A stretch of 64,000 bases of DNA from Marivirga aurantiaca (GCF_016679925.1 NZ_JAEQBW010000003.1:310001-374000); one strand, 5' to 3'. Shown: positions 41,168-51,058, numbered from the stretch's first letter. Made by a program: numbers and translations. Notes: a model not told the origin generated them from the letters alone.

Positions 41168-43528
41168 TTATTCACTCTTCAATGTATCCACAGGATTGAT
41201 ACGAGTGGCCTTAAATGCTTGAAAACTGACTGTAATGTAAGCCGCCATTATAATAACAAATGCTGCCAGTAAGATGTGCCACCACTCTAGACTGATGCGG
41301 AAAGCAAACCCCCCCAATATAAATTCATTGATAGCCCAGTATCCGATTATACTACCTATCGCAATGGAAAAACTAACAATAATTACAAACTCTCTGTTTA
41401 TGATTTGCAGAATGTTCATTGTTGATGCTCCTAGAACCTTTCTAATTCCAATTTCTTTTGTTTTTTGTTCTGCAATATGAGCTGATAAGGCAAATAATCC
41501 CAAGCAGGAAATTAGAATAGTTAGAATGGCAAAATAGAGTGCCAAATCCCTTAATCGTTCGTCCTGCTTATATAATTTATTTAGCTTATCATCCATAAAT
41601 GTGTAATCAAAAGGATAGTTCGGGTTCACTTCTTTAGCTTTCGAACTGATATACTCTAAGCTTCCAGCTACATCATCCGGGCTTAATTTGATAAAGCCTG
41701 CATAGGTATTTTGTGGCTGTAACATTATAATAGCAGGACCTACCTGGCTGTGTAAACTTTCGAAATTAAAATCATCTACAACACCTATTATTTCCCAATC
41801 ACCGCCCCAAATTTCTAAACTGCTGATTGAGCCATTTTCATTTTGAATGGTTTCATAAGCTGTTTTATTTATGATAACCTTTAACAAAGTGTCTGTAGCA
41901 TGTTCTCTAGAGAAGGCACGGCCCTTTATCACTTTTAATCCTAAAGAAGGTATAAAGTCATGGTCTACTCTTATAATCTCAAAAAGTACAGAAGCATCAG
42001 GATCACGCCCTTCCCAGTTTACTTCACCAGTATTACTATTTTTACTTGTTAAGTAATTAGCTGCCCGACTTACATGAAGAATTTCAGGTTTTTGTAAAAG
42101 TTCATTTCGAAAATGTTCGAAGCGCTCTGACTTTAAATCTCCTTGCAGTCTAAAACTTATGAGTTGTTCCTTATCATACCCCAAATCTTTGGATAGCATA
42201 AAATCGATTTGCTTATAGATAACTAAGGTGCCTAAAATCAAAATTGTGGCAGTAACGAATTGAAAAAGGACTAATGCTTTTCTTGTAAAATTAACCTGAC
42301 TTGAAGTTTTATGATTGCTTTTAAAGATACTTACTACTTTAATTGCTGATAGATAAAAAGCGGGATAACTACCTGCTAGTAGCCCTGTGAATAATACAAT
42401 AGAGAACAACATTAGGAAAAAGGAAGGTTGTGAATAATCGATAAATAACTCTTTTCCTGTAAGTGAATTAAATGATGGCATAACTAATTCTACAAACAAT
42501 ATTGAGAATATGGCAGCAATAAAAGTAAGAAGCATAGATTCACTAATAAACTGGCCAATAAGAGCATTTCTACCTGCACCCACTACTTTTCTTACCCCAA
42601 CTTCTTTTGCACGCTTTTGCGAACGTGCAGTTGCTAAGTTCATGAAATTGATACAAGCGATGATAAGTACAAATAAGCCAATCAAGCTAAACATGCGTAC
42701 ATATTCTATGCGGCCACCAACTAATTGTCCATTTTCATACTTCCCGTATAAATAATTTTGTGCATAAGGCACTGCAAATAAATCTACAATAGAGCCTTCC
42801 TGCCGTTCTTTGATAAATCCTTTTATTTTCTCAGAAAAGGTATCACCATCAGTGCCTTTTTTTAATTTGACTAAGGTATAGGGCCCATTATTTCCCCATT
42901 CATGCACCCATGCGTTTTCATCAAAAAAGCGCTCCATATTAATAATGAAGTCAAATTTATGACTGCTTTTTGATGAAATATTTTTCAAAACTCCACCCAC
43001 TATGTAGGTGGTTTTACTATCTATTAATATACTTTCTCCTACAACATCTGTTCGATTAAAAAGAGCCATTGCGATTTGCTCAGTAATCACTATATTTTCT
43101 CTATTTGCTAGAGCCATAGGGGCATCTCCATGTAATAATTCATGACTAACCACCTTTAGGAAATCTGATTCGGCATAAATCCCTGAATACTTCAGGTTTT
43201 TATCTTTAACAGTCATCAACTTTTCTTCACTCCAAGTATGAGCAATAGCATATTCAACTTCTGGATAATAATTCTTTAATTCTCTTGCCAAAATGCCAGG
43301 TGTATTGGCAAATGTCATGATGTTGTCTCCATAGGATTGATGACCTATTATGCGATATATTCGATCATTATCTTCAAATATTTTGTCCATTGACAGCTCA
43401 TCTTGAACCCACAGACTAATGAGAATTGCTACGCTCAAACCCAGGGCTAATCCAAAAAGATTTATAAAAAAGGTGAGCTTATTTTTTGCAAAGTTCCTTA
43501 AGGCTGATTTTATATAACTTTTCCACAT
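41168..43528 (-). CDS. ABC transporter permease, FtsX/MacB type
   Basis: 786 residues with duplicated architecture: MacB-PCD periplasmic domains and FtsX helices in two halves. WKSYIKSALRNFAKNKLTFF at the start and NLFGLALGLSVAILI form the first membrane segment; ARSQKRAKEVGVRKVVGA (about 300-317) and EQKTKEIGIRKVLGAS (about 690-705) are the FtsX loops. Such proteins work with a LolD/MacB-type ATPase in mechanotransmission rather than transport; no ATPase gene is adjacent. A sigma54-like promoter and a palindromic upstream site precede the gene. Confidence 0.9.
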   Translation of the reverse strand: MWKSYIKSALRNFAKNKLTFFINLFGLALGLSVAILISLWVQDELSMDKIFEDNDRIYRIIGHQSYGDNIMTFANTPGILARELKNYYPEVEYAIAHTWSEEKLMTVKDKNLKYSGIYAESDFLKVVSHELLHGDAPMALANRENIVITEQIAMALFNRTDVVGESILIDSKTTYIVGGVLKNISSKSSHKFDFIINMERFFDENAWVHEWGNNGPYTLVKLKKGTDGDTFSEKIKGFIKERQEGSIVDLFAVPYAQNYLYGKYENGQLVGGRIEYVRMFSLIGLFVLIIACINFMNLATARSQKRAKEVGVRKVVGAGRNALIGQFISESMLLTFIAAIFSILFVELVMPSFNSLTGKELFIDYSQPSFFLMLFSIVLFTGLLAGSYPAFYLSAIKVVSIFKSNHKTSSQVNFTRKALVLFQFVTATILILGTLVIYKQIDFMLSKDLGYDKEQLISFRLQGDLKSERFEHFRNELLQKPEILHVSRAANYLTSKNSNTGEVNWEGRDPDASVLFEIIRVDHDFIPSLGLKVIKGRAFSREHATDTLLKVIINKTAYETIQNENGSISSLEIWGGDWEIIGVVDDFNFESLHSQVGPAIIMLQPQNTYAGFIKLSPDDVAGSLEYISSKAKEVNPNYPFDYTFMDDKLNKLYKQDERLRDLALYFAILTILISCLGLFALSAHIAEQKTKEIGIRKVLGASTMNILQIINREFVIIVSFSIAIGSIIGYWAINEFILGGFAFRISLEWWHILLAAFVIIMAAYITVSFQAFKATRINPVDTLKSE

Positions 43529-43703
43529 GAGCGTTAAAATTTGATTTCTGATATCTACACAAAAATTTTATCTTTCAAATTTGATATAGTTTTTATAGTT
43601 ATTGGGTCTTTCAAGTTCTCCCTGCTTCAATTCAAACTCCAATACTTTTTATTATCTTTTTAAGCATAAAAATGCAAAATAAATTTTACTTGAATTTGAC
43701 TTT

Positions 43704-43719
43704 ACCAAAGCTGTGCCAA
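43704..43719 (-). promoter_or_regulatory. Sigma54-like promoter of the FtsX-type permease gene
   Basis: On the minus strand TTGGCAC-AGCTT-TGGT matches the -24 element of sigma54 promoters and has GT where GC is usual at -12. The same layout (TTGGCAC-N5-TGGT) precedes the kinase gene at 44918-44933. Confidence 0.5.
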
Positions 43720-43792
43720 TCAAGTAAATAGCTTAAATCGTATCAATTTGGCTGATTTTGAAATCATTCTCGTTCTTTTTTGAACAAAAGCA

Positions 43793-43804
43793 TCCGATAT
43801 CGGA
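43793..43804. promoter_or_regulatory. Candidate enhancer-binding palindrome
   Basis: TCCGATATCGGA, extended GTGTCCGATATCGGATG on the minus strand. It lies 74 bp upstream of the sigma54-like element at 43704, where an NtrC-type activator would bind. Confidence 0.5.
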
Positions 43805-44126
43805 CACCTTTCTAAATCAGTATGAATATAGTCTCCTGATTTGAATGCATTTAAATCAAAGAACCGATGTTTTAAAGTGATGAGAATTCAGATGTTTTTC
43901 TAAGCGTAGATGAAAATATAACTTTGTTTGAACTTTATTCTTATAATAGATTGGGTTTAATGTCAAACCAAAAGTAGAAATTGTCCCAGTAGAAGCTATT
44001 GTTTTTTATTTAATGTATCTGAAAGGGTAGTTCGTTTTTTTTAAGGAGTTACCCGATCATTAATAATGTGGGATTGCCAAGCTGGACGAATATTCCTTAG
44101 CCTATAAGATTTAATGAAGAAATTGA

Positions 44127-44843
44127 TTAGTAATCTTCGCATAAGACTGTTTGCTTAGCAAGCTTTCTTTTGTCTGTTCTGTTAGGTAAGTGTAAGGAAA
44201 AATGGCTTCCTTTTCCATAGTTAGAATTTACTTTCAAATGACCACCTATTTTGTATAAGGCATCTTTTACAATGTTTAGACCTAGGCCGTGACCGTCAGT
44301 ACCGATATTTATTTTATGAAACTTATCAAATATAGAATTTAACATTTCGGGATCCATACCTTGACCATTATCACCGATATCTATTATCAGTTTAGACGAT
44401 AATACCATTGCCTTGACAGTTACTATAAGTTTACGGTCTTTATGACGATACTTAATGGCATTTGATAATAGGTTATGCAATATCCTCTTAATCTCATTCT
44501 CATCTTGTACTAAATCTGTATACTGTAATACTTCAATAATGAATTGAGGTTTATTCTCAATTTCCATCCATTGCAGCATATCTATACATTCTTCTATCAA
44601 GAATTTTAGATTTATCTTTTGATTCTCTATCACTTGATGCTGTTTCATAGCTTTATCAAGCATATTTTGTATGTAACTTTCTAATGCCCCTACCGATTGA
44701 TTCATTTTATCAATCAACGCAAACCTTTCTTCCTCATTTACTAAGCGTGATAATTGAATTAACCCCTTTATGGACCTTAATGGGGCCTTGATGTCATGGG
44801 CTATACTGTACATTTTATTCATTACTTCTTCTTGCATGATCAT
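44127..44843 (-). CDS. Soluble histidine kinase without sensor domain
   Basis: 238 residues. The HisKA dimerisation helix has the phospho-acceptor at His16 (MYSIAHDIKAPLRSIKG), then the ATPase domain: N box ILHNLLSNAIKY, G1 DIGDNGQGMDP, G2 GTDGHGLGLNIVKDA, ending HFSLHLPNR. There is no membrane helix and no PAS or GAF, so the input must come from elsewhere. No response regulator is adjacent. The promoter resembles that of the FtsX-type permease gene, which suggests shared regulation. Confidence 0.85.
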   Translation of the reverse strand: MIMQEEVMNKMYSIAHDIKAPLRSIKGLIQLSRLVNEEERFALIDKMNQSVGALESYIQNMLDKAMKQHQVIENQKINLKFLIEECIDMLQWMEIENKPQFIIEVLQYTDLVQDENEIKRILHNLLSNAIKYRHKDRKLIVTVKAMVLSSKLIIDIGDNGQGMDPEMLNSIFDKFHKINIGTDGHGLGLNIVKDALYKIGGHLKVNSNYGKGSHFSLHLPNRTDKRKLAKQTVLCEDY

Positions 44844-44917
44844 ATGGATTTATATTTCCAATTAATTACTATTAGTCTGTTTTTTACCACTTGAGCAAAT
44901 TGCTTAATATTAATAAA

Positions 44918-44933
44918 CCATAAATGTGCCAAT
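44918..44933 (-). promoter_or_regulatory. Sigma54-like promoter of the kinase gene
   Basis: TTGGCAC-ATTTA-TGGT on the minus strand, 75 bp before the start codon, identical in its fixed positions to the element at 43704. Confidence 0.5.
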
Positions 44934-45004
44934 TGAAAAGAAAAGGAAAATAGAGTGCTAAGGATACCTTTTAGGTGGTAAAGTGTCCAATTTGATTTAA
45001 AAAC

Positions 45005-45020
45005 GTCCGTATTCGAACAG
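45005..45020. promoter_or_regulatory. Candidate enhancer-binding half-palindromes
   Basis: CGTCCGTATTCGAACA is an imperfect match to the TGTCCGATATCGGACA pattern, 72 bp upstream of the kinase sigma54-like element; a further GTGTCC is at 44984-44989. Confidence 0.4.
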
Positions 45021-45642
45021 CTTGAAATCTATCTAATTTTAATAAGATTCAATAGAGTTTATCAATTTTATCAATAATAAAAATTTATAAGTCATTTCAT
45101 TCCTGAACATATTCTTGAAGTGTATGAGTAGCTTAAATTGAGTGGTCACTCTAGGATTACTTAGGTTACCACTTATTGCTTTTTAATATCCTGATTTAGA
45201 TCAAGCTTATTTATTTTATACTCAATAAAGGACTTCTTTCTAAAGATTAATTTTTTTATCGCCCTCATATTTAGCTTTATATAAAAATAATAAGAAGAAT
45301 TTTAAATTTTATCGTCTTTAGTAATGGTAATACCGAGCAAATCATTTAGTAGAGACTGCTCTAAATATATCGGTCTTCAATGGTGAGTTTCTGGCTTTTG
45401 ATTGTCTTACTCAGTAGATGACGAAAAAGGAATGGATCTTTGGTAAGTTCTTGGTATGAATGGATACCGTAGTTCGATGAAGCAGAATTGCATCAGTCAA
45501 GTTTTCACAAGTTAGGTTAACTTGGAGGGCATAAAACACAAATTGAAAATTAAATAGATATTTTCAATTTAGTTAGTAAAACAACTATATTTATACGAAC
45601 TTTGTTACTTCAATGTAGTTATATCATCTGACACCTATTAAA

Positions 45643-46644
45643 ATGATACAAACAGATATTTGCATTATCGGAGCTGGTCCCGTTGGACTATTTTCAGTAT
45701 TTGAAGCCGGATTGTTAAAGCTGAGATGCCATGTGGTAGATGCTTTGCCTCAAGTAGGAGGGCAGCTCTCAGAAATATATCCTAAAAAACCCATTTATGA
45801 TATTCCAGGTTTTCCGGAAGTGAAAGCACAGGAACTGGTGGATAATCTAATGGAGCAAATAAAACCTTTCAATCCCACCTTTACTTTGGGTGAAAGACTG
45901 GATACACTGGAAAAAACCGCTACAGGTTTTCAACTGAAGACTTCTGACGGTACTGAAATAGATTGTAAAGTGGTGGTAATTGCAGGTGGATTGGGTTGTT
46001 TTGAACCTAGGAAACCACCTATTGTTGATATAGCAAAATTTGAAGGAAAGGGGGTTCACTACATGGTGAAAGATCCTGAAACTTTCAGAGATAAAAACGT
46101 GATTCTAGCGGGTGGAGGAGATTCTGCTTTGGATTGGACTATTGAACTTTCTAAAATAGCAAAGAAAATCACCCTAATTCACAGGAACGAAACTTTCCGT
46201 GGTGCACCTGATTCGGCTGAAAAAGTATTTGATTTGGCCAAAGAAGGAAAAATCAATTTGCTACTGAAGAGCAACTTAACGTCTGTTTCCGGAAATGGTA
46301 AATTAAATGCTGTAAAAGTACAGGGAGCCGATAAATCTGAATTGGAGTTGGAAGCTGATTATTTGATACCTTTATTTGGTTTAAGTCCTAAATTAGGGCC
46401 TATTGCCGACTGGGGATTAAGTATCCATAAAAACCAGATTGAGGTGAATACTACAGATTACTCCACCAATATACCCGGTATTTATGCTATTGGTGATATC
46501 AATACCTACCCCGGTAAATTGAAGTTGATTTTGTGCGGTTTCCATGAGGGTGCTTTAATGGCTCAAAGTGCTTTTAAACACATTTACCCTGACAAACATT
46601 TAAGCTTCAAGTATACTACTGTTAATGGCATTGAATCTTTCTAA
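45643..46644 (+). CDS. Ferredoxin--NADP+ reductase, TrxR-like type
   Basis: 333 residues. The FAD motif is CIIGAGPVGLFS (GAGPVG 10-15), and the NADPH domain has VILAGGGDSALDW; it ends YAIGDINTYPGKLKLI, the second FAD motif. The CxxC of thioredoxin reductase is missing, which distinguishes this type-2 ferredoxin/flavodoxin reductase from TrxR. It transfers electrons between NADPH and ferredoxin as a homodimer. The 2Fe-2S ferredoxin encoded 4 bp downstream is its obvious partner. Confidence 0.9.
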   Translation: MIQTDICIIGAGPVGLFSVFEAGLLKLRCHVVDALPQVGGQLSEIYPKKPIYDIPGFPEVKAQELVDNLMEQIKPFNPTFTLGERLDTLEKTATGFQLKTSDGTEIDCKVVVIAGGLGCFEPRKPPIVDIAKFEGKGVHYMVKDPETFRDKNVILAGGGDSALDWTIELSKIAKKITLIHRNETFRGAPDSAEKVFDLAKEGKINLLLKSNLTSVSGNGKLNAVKVQGADKSELELEADYLIPLFGLSPKLGPIADWGLSIHKNQIEVNTTDYSTNIPGIYAIGDINTYPGKLKLILCGFHEGALMAQSAFKHIYPDKHLSFKYTTVNGIESF

Positions 46645-46648
46645 AAGC

Positions 46649-46981
46649 ATGGATATGATTACAATAAAGGTTCAGGATTATTCTGGAGAAATAAAAGAGA
46701 TTCAGGCACCTACAGATATGAATCTGAGCCTGATGGAATTATTGAAAGCCAATGAATACCCTGTACTGGCTACCTGTGGCGGAATGGCTCTTTGTGCTAC
46801 TTGCCATGTAAAAGTAGAGGAAGGTTTTGAAAACCTTTCTGAGTCCGGTGATGATGAATTGGATATGATTGATACTTTGCCCAATGCGGAATTTAATAGT
46901 CGTCTGGCCTGCCAGCTACGATTAAAAGATAATATGGATGGAATGCTTGTCAGGTTAGCTGCCGATGAGCAGGATGTCTGA
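46649..46981 (+). CDS. 2Fe-2S ferredoxin
   Basis: 110 residues from the ATG at 46649, directly behind the reductase stop; an upstream in-frame ATG at 46625 lies inside the reductase gene and adds a non-conserved octapeptide. The cluster ligands are Cys43, Cys49, Cys52 and Cys88 (CGGMALCATC then RLACQL), the adrenodoxin/isc-fdx type pattern. The negatively charged loop ESGDDELDMIDTLP fits electron-transfer ferredoxins. It forms an operon with the reductase and is followed by a terminator. Confidence 0.92.
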   Translation: MDMITIKVQDYSGEIKEIQAPTDMNLSLMELLKANEYPVLATCGGMALCATCHVKVEEGFENLSESGDDELDMIDTLPNAEFNSRLACQLRLKDNMDGMLVRLAADEQDV

Positions 46982-46993
46982 AATAATTTTATT

Positions 46994-47028
46994 AGCTCTG
47001 TCGGTCCGAAATTGACAGAGCTTTTTTA
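46994..47028 (+). terminator. Intrinsic terminator of the reductase-ferredoxin operon
   Basis: AGCTCTGTC (46994-47002) pairs with GACAGAGCT (47014-47022), followed by TTTTTT. Confidence 0.9.
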
Positions 47029-47437
47029 TTAAGATACAGACAGAATCTGAAGAGAAACCAAAGTTTTGAACCTACATCCTTTATCAATTAAATAAAGGAT
47101 TGCCCTCTTTGCTCTTTAAGTACATCTCTCTTTTAATTTTAGTTTCTCCATACATAATAATTCCCGGCTTTTCCTGTTTCTGTGTTTCTGTCTGTTGTTA
47201 ATCATTATCTTAAATAGAGCCTATTAGGCAATCACACGAGAGTCATTTGTAAATAATTGAAAATAAGAATCAAATGACGAACATTGGTGTAATTTATTTT
47301 TAGAATCCATATAATAACAGCAGTAATTGTTTCTTTTAGGAGAGCTTATGTCAATGGAATGATTATTTTTGTTTAATCAGTAAGTAATTTTATTCGGGAT
47401 TTAGTAAAGCACGTTCAACTCTAAATAACAATCAAGG
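47023..47437. other. Intergenic region before the antiporter gene
   Basis: No gene. GTCATTTG at 47242-47249 and CAAATGAC at 47271-47278 form an inverted repeat with a 21-bp loop, and GCCTATTAGGC at about 47219-47229 is a palindrome. Either could be an operator. Confidence 0.4.
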
Positions 47438-49588
47438 ATGATTCTATTAAACATAATGGAGACTTCATTGCCTCTAACAAATCCGGTACTAAAATTCCTT
47501 TTGATATTGGTGATCATCCTGTTCGCACCTATTTTGCTTAATAAAATTAAAATTCCTCATTTATTGGGATTAATTATAGCAGGAGCTGTCATAGGGCCTA
47601 ACGGATTTCATTTAATGGATCGTGATAGTAGTATCATACTGTCCGGTACCGCGGGTTTGCTTTATATTATGTTCCTGGCCGGGCTGGAAATTGACCTGGC
47701 TGATTTCAAGAAAAACAGTAAAAAGAGTATTATTTTTGGTTTGTATACTTTTTTTATCCCTATGCTTTTAGGTATACCTGCAGGAATATATTTATTAGGT
47801 TTTTCAGTTCCTACTGCGGTTCTTTTGGCTAGTATGTTTGCTTCACATACCCTCATTACCTATCCTTTAATCAGTAAATTGGGAGTTGCCAAAAACAGGG
47901 CTGTAAACATTACAGTGGGGGGTACAATGATCACCGATACTATGGCTTTATTGGTATTGGCTGCCATTGTAGGAATGTCTTCCGGAACAGTAGGTCCGGA
48001 ATTCTGGATTCAACTTTCTGTTTCTGTACTTGTGTCGGGAGCAATAATTATTTTCATCTTCCCCATCATAGCCCGTTGGTTTTTTAAACGATTTGATGAT
48101 AATGTTTCCCAGTACATTTTCGTACTGGTGATGGTATTTTTGGGTGCTGTACTGGCTGAGTTGGCTGGGATTGAAGCTATTATTGGTGCTTTCCTGGCAG
48201 GGCTTTCTTTAAACCGGTTAATCCCTCGTACCTCTCCACTAATGAACAGGGTGGAATTTGTGGGGAATGCCATTTTCATCCCGTTTTTCCTGATAGGAGT
48301 GGGTATGCTGATCGATTACAAGGCTTTCTTTTCTGATTTAGATACCATCAAAGTAGCTGCTGTTATGACGGTTGTAGCCACTATTGCCAAATTTATTGCC
48401 GCATGGATCACACAGAAAACATTTCAATTTTCTGTGGATGAGCGGAGGCTGATTTTTGGACTAAGCAATGCCCAGGCAGCAGCTACATTGGCCGCTGTAT
48501 TAGTGGGATATAATATTATTTTAGGACAAAATGAAGCAGGGGAGCCAATTAGGTTATTAAATGAAAGTGTGTTAAACGGAACTATTCTAATGATTCTGAT
48601 TACATGTACTATCGCTTCTTTTGTAGCGCAAAAAGGAGCTAAGAACATTGCTTTATCAGAATCAACAGAAGAAGGGGAGTCGGATGACAATGATAATCCT
48701 GAACGTATCTTAATTCCAATTAGTAATATTGAAACAACAGATGAACTAATCAATTTAAGTGTTACCATAAAATCCCAAAAGAACAAATCCGGCCTGTATG
48801 CACTCAAGATTATCGATAACAATACAACTGACGAGGCAGCTGACAAAAAGGCAAGAGAAGTGTTGTACAAAGCATCGGTTACGGCATCTGCAACCGATAA
48901 TCATTTGAATGAATTATTAAGATATGATCTTAATATTGCCAATGGAATATCAAGTGTAGTGAAAGAACAGGGAATTACTGATTTAGTATTAGGCCTGCAT
49001 GCTAAAAGAGGTATTTCCGACACTTTCCTTGGTGATCTTACTGAAGGGCTTCTTTCACGTTGTAACACCACTACTTTAATTTACAAATCTTCACAACCCC
49101 TCTCTACCATTAAAAGGCATTTCATCATTGTACCTGAAAAGGCTGAGAAGGAAATAGGTTTTCCCTTTTGGTTGGTTAAAGTATGGAATATAGCGCGCAA
49201 CACAGGAGCAAAGTTAATTTTTTATGCCAATGATGAAACCTTAAATTATATCCGGGAAATCCAGACCAAACATCCGGTGGATTGCAATTTCACCACTTTT
49301 ACAGACTGGAAGGATTTTCTGATATTATCCCGGGATGTAAACAAGGACGATAATATGATCATAGTGCTTAGCAGAGAACATCAGGTTTCATATAATAAGC
49401 ATATGGATGAAATCCCGACTTATTTAAACAAATATTTCCAGGACAATAGTTTTATCCTGGTTTACCCTGTTCAGTCTGCTGTTGAAAATAATTCTACTAT
49501 TGATTTCAAAAACCCTTCCATTTTAGAGCCTATTGAAAAGCTGGATGAAATTGGGAAAACCATTGCCAGCTTGTTTAGGAGGAAGTGA
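47438..49588 (+). CDS. Cation:proton antiporter (CPA2) with C-terminal UspA-like domains
   Basis: 716 residues. About twelve membrane helices occupy 15-400 (LLGLIIAGAVIGPNGFHL, FLAGLEIDL, FGLSNAQAAATLAAVLVG). The KefB/CPA2 type exchanges K+ or Na+ for H+. From about 425 a soluble part with two UspA-like segments (ILIPISNIETTDELINLSV, LVLGLHAKRGISDTFLGDLTEGL, SRCNTTTLIYK) may bind nucleotides. The ATG at 47438 follows an AAGG stretch; 47456 (METSLPL) is an alternative. A terminator overlaps the end. Confidence 0.88.
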   Translation: MILLNIMETSLPLTNPVLKFLLILVIILFAPILLNKIKIPHLLGLIIAGAVIGPNGFHLMDRDSSIILSGTAGLLYIMFLAGLEIDLADFKKNSKKSIIFGLYTFFIPMLLGIPAGIYLLGFSVPTAVLLASMFASHTLITYPLISKLGVAKNRAVNITVGGTMITDTMALLVLAAIVGMSSGTVGPEFWIQLSVSVLVSGAIIIFIFPIIARWFFKRFDDNVSQYIFVLVMVFLGAVLAELAGIEAIIGAFLAGLSLNRLIPRTSPLMNRVEFVGNAIFIPFFLIGVGMLIDYKAFFSDLDTIKVAAVMTVVATIAKFIAAWITQKTFQFSVDERRLIFGLSNAQAAATLAAVLVGYNIILGQNEAGEPIRLLNESVLNGTILMILITCTIASFVAQKGAKNIALSESTEEGESDDNDNPERILIPISNIETTDELINLSVTIKSQKNKSGLYALKIIDNNTTDEAADKKAREVLYKASVTASATDNHLNELLRYDLNIANGISSVVKEQGITDLVLGLHAKRGISDTFLGDLTEGLLSRCNTTTLIYKSSQPLSTIKRHFIIVPEKAEKEIGFPFWLVKVWNIARNTGAKLIFYANDETLNYIREIQTKHPVDCNFTTFTDWKDFLILSRDVNKDDNMIIVLSREHQVSYNKHMDEIPTYLNKYFQDNSFILVYPVQSAVENNSTIDFKNPSILEPIEKLDEIGKTIASLFRRK

Positions 49589-49612
49589 TAACTTCCACTA
49601 AACAAGCCTTTT
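49569..49612 (+). terminator. Terminator overlapping the end of the antiporter gene
   Basis: GCTTGTTTAG (49569-49578) pairs with CTAAACAAGC (49598-49607) with an inner GAAGT/ACTTC stem, then CTTTTC. It overlaps the stop codon and lies between convergent genes, so it may serve both strands. Confidence 0.75.
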
Positions 49613-49627
49613 CAGCATGGTGTATTT

Positions 49628-50329
49628 TCAATATTCCACTACTTTTCTTAAGTCAAAACTATCTGTAATGTTTTGATCCCTGTTGTCGGATATGGTGAAT
49701 ATAATATCATTGTAGTCAAGGTCGCTATTTTCAGAAGGCATTTTGTCTTCAAAAGCCAGGATGATTTCATCAAATTCCTCAAGCTTGAACAATACATGTT
49801 GCTGAGTTTCTGTGTTGAAGTCAATATCGGTATAGAAAGTCTCGTTGTCATAATTCACTTCTCCGGACCATCCTTTTTTTATTAAAAAGAATCCGACCAC
49901 AGTACCTGCTGGAAATGTCCCTTTTCCTAATTGTAACATATCACCCTGGTTGAGGATATCATCACTTACATTAGGGAAAAGTATTTGCAAATCAAGGGCG
50001 GATGGATCGGATGGTTCGTTTCCTTTCTGATAGGTATAAAATCCCAGGGAATTTTTAAAACCGGCACCTTCTGAAACAAAGGTTAAATAAATTTCCGATT
50101 CCTTTGAAAGCAATATATTCTTTTCAGCACTTACCTCAAATAACTCAGGGTGCCCTGCTCTGAAATTTTCCTTCTCAGGAAACATCCTTTCAATTTCCTG
50201 CAGTACTTCATCTTTAATAACAGTAGGGACTATATCATCCGGGGTTTCAGTTATTATTTCTTCTTCCTCACAGGAAAATAAACACACGAGAAATCCTATA
50301 AATAGTAGGTTAAAAGTTATACTTTTCAT
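49628..50329 (-). CDS. DUF4114 domain lipoprotein
   Basis: 233 residues with a lipoprotein signal (LVCLFSC, Cys20). The rest is a beta-rich DUF4114-like domain: FVSEGAGFKNSLGFYTYQKG (about 87-106), AGTVVGFFLIKKGW, then AFEDKMPSENSDLDYNDIIF at the end with the typical Asp-rich Ca-binding sequence. DUF4114 occurs in surface and biofilm-matrix proteins. No partner gene is obvious; the upstream stretch is gene-free. Confidence 0.8.
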   Translation of the reverse strand: MKSITFNLLFIGFLVCLFSCEEEEIITETPDDIVPTVIKDEVLQEIERMFPEKENFRAGHPELFEVSAEKNILLSKESEIYLTFVSEGAGFKNSLGFYTYQKGNEPSDPSALDLQILFPNVSDDILNQGDMLQLGKGTFPAGTVVGFFLIKKGWSGEVNYDNETFYTDIDFNTETQQHVLFKLEEFDEIILAFEDKMPSENSDLDYNDIIFTISDNRDQNITDSFDLRKVVEY

Positions 50330-51022
50330 TTTTGATATGATTTTGGTTTAAAATATGATTATTCTATTTTTGTTGCTAGTCAATCTGAAAGTAATTCAAC
50401 TTCCTTTCAGGCATTTAGCTTACTTCTCCTTTATAGAAAAATAGATGAAGCTAGTTAATCATATAAAATAGGTGTGTTCTTATTTTATTCTCGTCTTATT
50501 TTCTCTAACGGGGAAAGAACCGATAGGGGTTAGGTTTCTGTAGAAAATATAACATAAGCAATATAAATGAGTTGTAAAGAAGGGAGTATTAAACTTATTA
50601 CTTATAGCAATAATTCAATTTTGATTGCTTTATAAATTCTAATAAAAATCAGATGTAATTAGAGAACCCTTGATAAATTCTGCTATGTCAGAAAACCAAA
50701 TAAAACTTGCTCGAGAAAGCGCGTGGGAGGACAAAAAGGCGGGGAGCGCGTGGAACTGTAGCGTGGAAGCATCTTTTTGTCTTGCCTGTCCCGCCACAGC
50801 GGGGATTTTTTGTTTCTTTTTGTTCAAGCAAAAAGATAAAGAATAAAATCTGGTTTAAAAATACTTGAAATTAAGATTAACTTTCACTATTAAATGAAAT
50901 TCCTGTTTTTTTGAGGTTTTGTACTTTGATTTAAATTTTCATAAACACTAATAAAAGCAAAGAGATCCAGTTTATAGGTAGAATTCATTTTTCATGAGGA
51001 GCCTAATTATTGTTGAGGCACA
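50330..51022. other. Gene-free stretch with dispersed repeat D
   Basis: 50661-51006 is the longest copy of dispersed repeat D; the rest is AT-rich. A hairpin word CCTGTCCCGCCACAGCGGGG at 50785-50804 recurs in part at 24222-24243. No gene is supported. Confidence 0.5.
50661..51006. repeat. Dispersed repeat D, full-length copy
   Basis: 346 bp: the left part equals 1004-1188 and the right part equals 18025-18206, so the other two copies are partial. No coding capacity and no clear terminal repeats. Confidence 0.75.
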
Positions 51023-51058
51023 AAAAAACCGGTATTTCGTGAGAAATACCGGCTTCTA
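51023..51058 (-). terminator. Terminator of the M43 protease gene
   Basis: On the minus strand AGCCGGTATTTC and GAAATACCGGTT form the stem with loop TCAC, followed by TTTTTTTG. Confidence 0.88.

Larger units (their letters stand above)
44844..45642. promoter_or_regulatory. Long divergent intergenic region
   Basis: The minus-strand side carries the kinase promoter (below). The rest is AT-rich with scattered stop codons and no recognisable gene. Before the reductase gene GAACTTTG at about 45595-45602 is a near-match to TAnnTTTG. Confidence 0.4.

Noticed and set aside
41274..42755. Plus-strand open frames within the FtsX-type permease gene
   Set aside because: Shadows of the long minus-strand gene, without signal or domain of their own.
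50639..50827. Minus-strand open frame in repeat D
   Set aside because: Lies wholly in the dispersed repeat and is similar to a frame in the copy at 1004 only through DNA identity.
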